A stretch of 29,127 nucleotides of DNA from CAZERD01 sp964515405 (GTDB taxonomy: Bacteria; Campylobacterota_A; Desulfurellia; Desulfurellales; CAZERD01), in the NCBI GenBank assembly GCA_964515405.1, contig CAZERD010000016.1:1-29127 (forward strand), written 5' to 3'. The position numbers were made by a program, and so were the translations under genes. Below the pieces are notes generated by a model. The model was not told where the DNA came from, made no database searches, and saw only the letters and a list, made by a program, of their open reading frames with translations. Shown here one piece after another: positions 24,340-29,127 of the stretch (position 1 is its first letter; the number at the start of each line of letters is the position of its first letter).

Positions 24340-25911
24340 TCAAGTGTTTAAAGCACCAAAACCACCACCACCCGGGGTCTCAACCCTTATTGCATCGCCT
24401 TTCTTTAGCTTTACGTTGAACTTAGAAGGCATCTCCACTCGCTTGTCCCCCTTTACCACAATATTCTTTCCAGGAGCACCATCACCTCCACCATTAAGAC
24501 CATAGGGCGCACGTCTCCTCCTCTCGGAAAGCACAGTAACCTCTGCATCAGACAGAAGCTCTATCTCCCTGACAAGCCCGTTCCCACCGTAAAACTTCCC
24601 TTCGCCACCTGACCCCCTTCTAATTGAATACTCTTTGACCATAAATGGATAACTATATTCCAGAGCCTCTATCGGGGTGTTGAGGGTGTTGGTCATATGG
24701 GAATGAACAGCGCTTTCACCATGGTTCTCAGGAGAAGCTCCCATCCCTCCACCCAAAGTCTCATAATACGCAAACGGAGTAGAACGCCTTTCATCCATGC
24801 CACCTATGGCGACATTATTCATAGTGCCCTGAGAAGCTGCAGGTATCCTATTAGGCACCACTTTTGAAAGAGCGCCAAGTATAACATCTACTATACGCTG
24901 AGAGGTCTCAACATTACCACCAGCCACAGCGGCTGGAAACACAGCATCAACTATGCTCCCTTTTCTTGTCAGCACCCTGATGGGCCTCAAACACCCTGCA
25001 TTCGTGGGTATATCCTGCTTTACAAGGGACCTAAACACATACAGAACATCCGAGAGGGTTATCGCATATACAGCATTAACACTGCCCTGAACCTGGTCAT
25101 CGGACTCAGAAAAGTTCAATGTAGCTTCATCATCTCTTATCTCAAGTCTGACTTTTATTCTTATATCCTTCCTGTCTATACCATCATCATCCATAAAATC
25201 TTCAAACTCATACTCACCATCAGGAATTCCCCTTATAGTCTCCCTCATTATCCTTTCAGAGTAATCCATCAGACTGCGAGAGTAAAACTCAACCATTTCA
25301 AAACCATATTTACCCATCAACTCTTTCATTCTCTTTATACCGGTTATATTCGCCATTATCTGAGCTGAAAAATCCCCTTCCCTCTCATAGGGAGTTCTTA
25401 CATTGTTAAGAAGAAAACCCATCAGCTTCTCATCTATCTTCCCCTTCTCCATTATCTTTAAAGGGGGTATTATAATACCTTCCTGAAATAAACTCGTGGA
25501 AAGCGGCATTGAACCAGAAGCCATCCCACCTACATCAGAGTGGTGAGCCCTGTTACCCACAAAGAAAACCGGCTTTTTATGACCTTCGGCAAATATAGGA
25601 GCAACAAGAGTGATATCAGGGAGATGGGTGCCCCCTTTAAACGGATCGTTCAGGATCACCATATCTCCGTCCCCAAACTCAAAATCCCTGATAGCTTCCT
25701 TCACAGACAATGGCATTGAACCCAGATGAACAGGTATATGAGCAGCCTGTGATATCATGTCACCTGAAGCATCAAAAATAGCACAAGAGAAATCTCTCCT
25801 CTCTTTTATGTTTGGAGAAAAACCAGTTCTATTCAGCGAAACTCCCATCTCTTCTGCTACAGATGACAGTTTATTCTTGAACACCTCAAGCAGTATAGGA
25901 TTAACCTCCAT
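24340..25911 (-). CDS. hyuB: Hydantoinase B / 5-oxoprolinase family subunit
   Basis: A 523-residue HyuB-family protein. Diagnostic features are GDMISQAAHIPVHLGSMP and NDPFKGGTHLPDITLVAPIF, plus the C-terminal GDAIRVETPGGGGFG. With HyuA it forms the ATP-dependent enzyme family that opens cyclic amides (5-oxoproline, N-methylhydantoin) or, in relatives, carboxylates acetone or acetophenone. The length is usual for a separate B subunit. ATG 25911 has GGAGGG 5 bases upstream and follows the hyuA stop by one base. Confidence 0.95.
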   Translation of the reverse strand: MEVNPILLEVFKNKLSSVAEEMGVSLNRTGFSPNIKERRDFSCAIFDASGDMISQAAHIPVHLGSMPLSVKEAIRDFEFGDGDMVILNDPFKGGTHLPDITLVAPIFAEGHKKPVFFVGNRAHHSDVGGMASGSMPLSTSLFQEGIIIPPLKIMEKGKIDEKLMGFLLNNVRTPYEREGDFSAQIMANITGIKRMKELMGKYGFEMVEFYSRSLMDYSERIMRETIRGIPDGEYEFEDFMDDDGIDRKDIRIKVRLEIRDDEATLNFSESDDQVQGSVNAVYAITLSDVLYVFRSLVKQDIPTNAGCLRPIRVLTRKGSIVDAVFPAAVAGGNVETSQRIVDVILGALSKVVPNRIPAASQGTMNNVAIGGMDERRSTPFAYYETLGGGMGASPENHGESAVHSHMTNTLNTPIEALEYSYPFMVKEYSIRRGSGGEGKFYGGNGLVREIELLSDAEVTVLSERRRRAPYGLNGGGDGAPGKNIVVKGDKRVEMPSKFNVKLKKGDAIRVETPGGGGFGALNT

Positions 25912-25912
25912 A

Positions 25913-27892
25913 TCAACCCTCCGAACCAGTATCTATAAGCAGGTTACCAAACTCATCAACAAATGCCTCAGACCTGGGAGGTAAAACTATTGTAGAAGAG
26001 TACTCCACAACTATGGCAGGCCCTTTAACAACGTTGCCGCTGAGAAGTTTATCTCTCATGATCAATCTGCTTTTAACCTCCTTCAAATCAAAAATTACCT
26101 TTTTTTCACCTATCACAGCTTCATAGGGAACCTCAGGAGAAGAAAGTTCCCTTTTCTCAAAACTAGGTTTCTCCGGCACCCCTCTGCCTCTTAGTCTTAT
26201 GTTAACTATCTCAATCTCTTTATTTCTGTTGGCATATCCGTAGTTTCTCTCGTGCAGTCTATGGAACGCCTCAACATAATCCCTATCAAACGGTACAACT
26301 ATCTCATAGGATTGGCCAACGTATCTCATGTCAAGATACTTCTCGAGCACTATACGTTCCTCGCTTATCCCTTCATCCAGTAAATCATTTACAGCCCTCT
26401 CTTCAAGTGGCCTGAAAGCCTTTTCAATATCTGCCAGAGAAACGTCCTCCTGATTTACCATGACCGTAAGGGAATAGTCCTTTATTATATCAGCCATAAG
26501 CATACCTATAGCAGAAAGAATTCCTGGATTCTGCGGCACAAACACCTTCGGTATATGCAGCAACCTTGCCAAAAATACAGCATGCATGCCACCAGCACCA
26601 CCAAAAGAGAACAGTGCAAATTCACGAGGATCAAAACCTCTTTCCACCGATATAACCCTAATAGCCTTCTCCATAGAAGCATTAGCAACAGAAAGTATAC
26701 CCTCAGCAAGCTCCATCGTGGATAGCCCCACCTCTTTGGCCATAATTTCAAAAAAGCCATCCAGTCTTTCCACATCCAGTTTCATGTTACCACCAAGGAA
26801 ATACTCCGGAACTAATCTTCCAAGATACAAATTAGCATCCGTGACCGTTATCCTCTTGCCTTTCCCATAACATATAGGACCAGGATCTGCACCAGCACTT
26901 TCTGGACCGACCTTCAGTGAACCCCCCATATCCAGATAAGCAATAGAACCACCACCTGCACCGACCGTATGTATATCTATCATAGGCACCTTGACAGGCA
27001 GATTAGAGATTCTCGACTCAAACGTTAAAGGAAGTTTCCCATCTATAAGGCATACATCCGTTGATGTCCCTCCCATGTCGAACGTTATCAATTTTTCATA
27101 ACCAGCCATTTTACCTATCTCAAATGCACCAACAGCACCACCCGCGGGTCCAGACAATATAGTTCTCACAGATTCATTCATCGCTACCTCAGCCGAAATA
27201 CTCCCACCATTGGACTGCATTATTCTGAGCTCATTTCCATCCATGTTCTCAATAATGTTACCTATATACCTCTTCATTTTGGGCGATACATAGGCATTAA
27301 TTACCGTTGTAGACGTCCTCTCATACTCCCTAAACTCCGCTAATATCCTGTGGGAAAGAGAAACAGGCAAATGAAGTCTCTCCAGCACTCTTTCAACGGC
27401 CAACTCATGTTCAGGATTTATATAGGAAAAAAGGAAACATACAGCTATAGACTCAACCTGAGCCTTCTCAATCTTCCTGGCTATGGACTCGAGTTCATCC
27501 TCTTTGATATCATCAATCACCTCACCTCTGTAATTCACCCTACATTTAACACCAAATCTCAATGACTCGGGGACAAGCGGAGGCTCTTTTCTGTAAAACA
27601 AATTATACAGTTCACTCCTATTCTGTCTCGCTATCTCTATAACATCTTCAAATCCACTATTCGTTATAAGAGCTGTATGGGCTCCTTTCCTTTCAAGTAT
27701 AGCATTGGTCGCGACAGTGGAACCATGTATAACTTTAAATTCTCTGGACTTTACAACATGCTCAAGACCCTTAAGCACTGACTCAGCAGGATTTGACGGA
27801 GAGGAGAGAATCTTAAAGACTCCCCACTTACCATCTGATTTAAACACAAAATCGGTAAACGTCCCACCAGTATCAACTCCTATTATATCCAT
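25913..27892 (-). CDS. hyuA: Hydantoinase A / 5-oxoprolinase family subunit
   Basis: A 659-residue HyuA-family subunit, which carries the ATP-binding actin-like fold. The N-terminal phosphate loop is GVDTGGTFTDFV (4-15) and the second is ITFDMGGTSTDVCLIDG, followed by DIHTVGAGGGSIAYLD. The family includes 5-oxoprolinase, N-methylhydantoinase and acetone carboxylase subunits; the exact substrate cannot be read here. GGAGG lies before ATG 27892, inside the last codons of the GntR gene, a 20-base overlap that couples the two. Nearby DUF1445 makes 5-oxoproline chemistry the favoured guess. Confidence 0.95.
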   Translation of the reverse strand: MDIIGVDTGGTFTDFVFKSDGKWGVFKILSSPSNPAESVLKGLEHVVKSREFKVIHGSTVATNAILERKGAHTALITNSGFEDVIEIARQNRSELYNLFYRKEPPLVPESLRFGVKCRVNYRGEVIDDIKEDELESIARKIEKAQVESIAVCFLFSYINPEHELAVERVLERLHLPVSLSHRILAEFREYERTSTTVINAYVSPKMKRYIGNIIENMDGNELRIMQSNGGSISAEVAMNESVRTILSGPAGGAVGAFEIGKMAGYEKLITFDMGGTSTDVCLIDGKLPLTFESRISNLPVKVPMIDIHTVGAGGGSIAYLDMGGSLKVGPESAGADPGPICYGKGKRITVTDANLYLGRLVPEYFLGGNMKLDVERLDGFFEIMAKEVGLSTMELAEGILSVANASMEKAIRVISVERGFDPREFALFSFGGAGGMHAVFLARLLHIPKVFVPQNPGILSAIGMLMADIIKDYSLTVMVNQEDVSLADIEKAFRPLEERAVNDLLDEGISEERIVLEKYLDMRYVGQSYEIVVPFDRDYVEAFHRLHERNYGYANRNKEIEIVNIRLRGRGVPEKPSFEKRELSSPEVPYEAVIGEKKVIFDLKEVKSRLIMRDKLLSGNVVKGPAIVVEYSSTIVLPPRSEAFVDEFGNLLIDTGSEG

Positions 27893-28826
27893 CTGACCTC
27901 CAACCCTTGTTATTCTCCATGTAAAGCTTTATCATCCTGAAACCTTCATCGTCATTAAACCTACTATAGGTTACGATCCTCGGAACACTCCTGAAAAGCC
28001 ACTCATTGTTAGATACAACCCACTTCAGAGCTACAACCATTTCAACTCCGCTGAGCAACTCCGGTGATTCCCTCACCTCTTCAATGGTATAAACCCTCAG
28101 CGGTTGAACATTACCGGGATAAAGATCAATAATAGAATCCTTCTCAGAAGGCGAAACAGAAATAAACGCCCTGCTAACATTAGCTGGAATAGACTTCAAC
28201 TCCGAAAGTATATCCAACGGATGAGTTGTCTTAATAGGAAATATCTTTATACCCGGATACGAACATGCATCCTGCAATGCAAAACTACAGTAAAATGGTA
28301 CAATAACAATCATTGCCTTCAAAGTACCATCTTTCAACCTGTTCACAACATCGTTAAAGTAAAGAGGCGTCACAGGAACGCCTATCTTATCCTCAAGTTC
28401 TTCCCTACTTACAAACAGGCTGTCCGTATCCTTTTCCGTATAAATCACACCATTGGCACTAAACTCATACCCTTCAAGCGAGCTGAAAAGGCAAGCTATC
28501 AATTCTTCAAAATTAAACCCCGATCGCTCCATCTCTGAGAAAATCTCTCTGAAACGCTCTCTGAAAGAAAGGTACATAGCCACCTGTTCACTGGAAAACT
28601 TCCTAATTACCTCAGTACCTCTTTTCTTATTAGCGTTTAAATAACCTTTGCGGGAAAGCTCAGAACATACCTTCTTAACGGTATTGACACCCACTCCAAA
28701 AGATTCAGAAAGCTCATAAGACGTGGGTAACTTCTCCCCCACATGAGTCACAGCATAATCTATCAGCTTTATAGCCAGCAATTTACTACCGATAAAATAT
28801 TCTTCTAAGCTGCGTTTATTTTTCAT
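27873..28826 (-). CDS. GntR-type transcription regulator
   Basis: A 317-residue protein with an N-terminal winged helix (about 15-72): LPTSYELSESFGVGVNTVKK then LSRKGYLNANKKRGTEV, the GntR pattern. The C-terminal ~240 residues do not look like FadR, UTRA or aminotransferase effector domains I know; they contain a central DLFLSREELEDKIGVPV-like stretch (seen as DSLFVSREELEDKIGVPV). AAGGAGGAG precedes the ATG. First gene of the hyuAB-TRAP operon, so autoregulation and substrate sensing are likely. The effector is unknown. Confidence 0.85.
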   Translation of the reverse strand: MKNKRSLEEYFIGSKLLAIKLIDYAVTHVGEKLPTSYELSESFGVGVNTVKKVCSELSRKGYLNANKKRGTEVIRKFSSEQVAMYLSFRERFREIFSEMERSGFNFEELIACLFSSLEGYEFSANGVIYTEKDTDSLFVSREELEDKIGVPVTPLYFNDVVNRLKDGTLKAMIVIVPFYCSFALQDACSYPGIKIFPIKTTHPLDILSELKSIPANVSRAFISVSPSEKDSIIDLYPGNVQPLRVYTIEEVRESPELLSGVEMVVALKWVVSNNEWLFRSVPRIVTYSRFNDDEGFRMIKLYMENNKGWRSDGYNRS

Positions 28827-28842
28827 AAACTCCTCCTTTGAA

Positions 28843-28871
28843 AAAATAGAGGAAAATCCATTCTATGTCAA
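28843..28871 (-). promoter_or_regulatory. Promoter of the GntR-hyuAB-TRAP operon
   Basis: On the minus strand a perfect -35 TTGACA (28871-28866), 17-base spacer, TATTTT (28848-28843), just upstream of the GntR ribosome binding site. The inverted repeat AAGTTT-N8-AAACTT (28877-28896), with a further AAACTT at 28904-28909, abuts the -35 and could be an operator. Confidence 0.65.
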
Positions 28872-28950
28872 GAATAAAGTTTGCATTTAAAAACTTAAAA
28901 TATAAACTTAATATGTATATAAAACCTCCTGCTCCGTAATAGTCAAATAT

Positions 28951-28966
28951 TGTACTAAAAAGTACA
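28951..28966. repeat. Perfect palindrome, operator candidate
   Basis: TGTACT-AAAA-AGTACA, a 16-base perfect palindrome in the AT-rich gap between the GntR gene and the tRNA. About 80 bases upstream of the GntR -35 box and 34 bases upstream of the tRNA promoter candidate. Size and symmetry suit a dimeric regulator; the regulator is unknown. Confidence 0.45.
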
Positions 28967-28999
28967 CTTAAAATCACATAGACCACTTCTATTTTACAC

Positions 29000-29028
29000 T
29001 TGATATTCACGGGCTTTTTTGGTAAAAG
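29000..29028 (+). promoter_or_regulatory. Promoter candidate of tRNA-Arg
   Basis: TTGATA (29000-29005), 17-base spacer, TAAAAG (29023-29028), about 33 bases before the tRNA 5' end. Confidence 0.4.
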
Positions 29029-29061
29029 AAGCTCTGTGCTTTCGAAGCAACAGGATGAGAT

Positions 29062-29127
29062 GCCCCGATAGCTCAGTAGGATAGAGCACAGGATTCCTAA
29101 TCCTGGTGCCGCAGGTTCGAATCCTGC
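29062..29127 (+). tRNA. tRNA-Arg (anticodon CCT), 3' end cut by window edge
   Basis: Starts GCCCCGA (acceptor arm), D-arm GCTC...GAGC, anticodon stem CAGGA/TCCTG around loop TTCCTAA (anticodon CCT, reads AGG), and T-arm GCAGG-TTCGAAT-CCTGC ending at the last base. The 3' acceptor strand lies beyond the window. AGG is a common Arg codon in the genes here, so this is a well-used tRNA. Confidence 0.95.

Noticed and set aside
28816..29010. Minus-strand frame of 64 residues upstream of the GntR gene
   Set aside because: It overlaps the GntR start, promoter and ribosome binding site, is extremely AT-rich and hydrophobic by composition, and has no ribosome binding site of its own.
1..29127. CRISPR arrays, insertion sequences, prophage genes
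   Set aside because: No repeat-spacer pattern, transposase, integrase or phage structural gene was seen in any frame.

Overview
The window comes from a gene-dense, AT-leaning bacterial chromosome. Ile is often ATA and Arg is mostly AGA/AGG, and a tRNA-Arg with a CCT anticodon starts at the right edge. LapA/LapB proteins and a secretion-type (GspC/PilP-like) fragment point to a Gram-negative cell. Two phenylacetate-CoA ligase/ACT pairs, two TRAP transporters and a 5-oxoprolinase-type enzyme suggest an anaerobe living on organic or amino acids, perhaps a thermophile of the Desulfobacterota, Synergistota, Aquificota or Deferribacterota type. The phylum cannot be fixed from the sequence alone.

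Layout. 1-681 (-): a GspC/PilP-like ORF running off the left edge, with no convincing start. 706-2449 (+): phenylacetate-CoA ligase and a tandem-ACT protein. 2454-8352 (-): heat-shock operon hrcA-grpE-dnaK-dnaJ plus a DUF445 membrane protein, with a consensus-like promoter and a CIRCE operator. 8484-8675 (+): ribosomal protein L28. 8677-9192 (-): cob(I)alamin adenosyltransferase. 9361-9669 (+): an orphan flagellar rod-like protein. 9666-10697 (-): DAHP synthase with a leader region. 10908-16490 (-): a compact operon ACT - phenylacetate-CoA ligase - HIT - lapA - lapB - ruvA - xseA. 16598-16837 (+): a small two-helix membrane protein. 16845-28826: a catabolic island with TRAP system 1 (-), DUF1445 + DUF2848 (+), and GntR - hyuA - hyuB - TRAP system 2 (-). 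29062 to the edge: tRNA-Arg.

The most striking element is the leader of the DAHP synthase gene. Between the xseA stop and aroF lie a promoter, a 19-codon ORF encoding MVFGVSIFSFYYWYFWGGG (nine of 19 residues aromatic, all three aromatic amino acids, seven in a row) and a perfect 21-bp hairpin followed by a T-rich tract. This is the layout of a ribosome-mediated transcription attenuator that senses Phe, Tyr and Trp together, which suits the common first enzyme of aromatic biosynthesis.

The right half reads as an uptake-plus-catabolism island. A GntR-type regulator heads an operon with both subunits of a hydantoinase/5-oxoprolinase-family enzyme and a TRAP transporter. A DUF1445 (D-glutamate cyclase-like) and DUF2848 pair lies next door with its own promoter and a palindrome between the -35 and -10, divergent from a second TRAP transporter. 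A D-glutamate / 5-oxoproline (or related cyclic amide) route is the working inference. All five convergent gene pairs meet within -4 to +7 bases.
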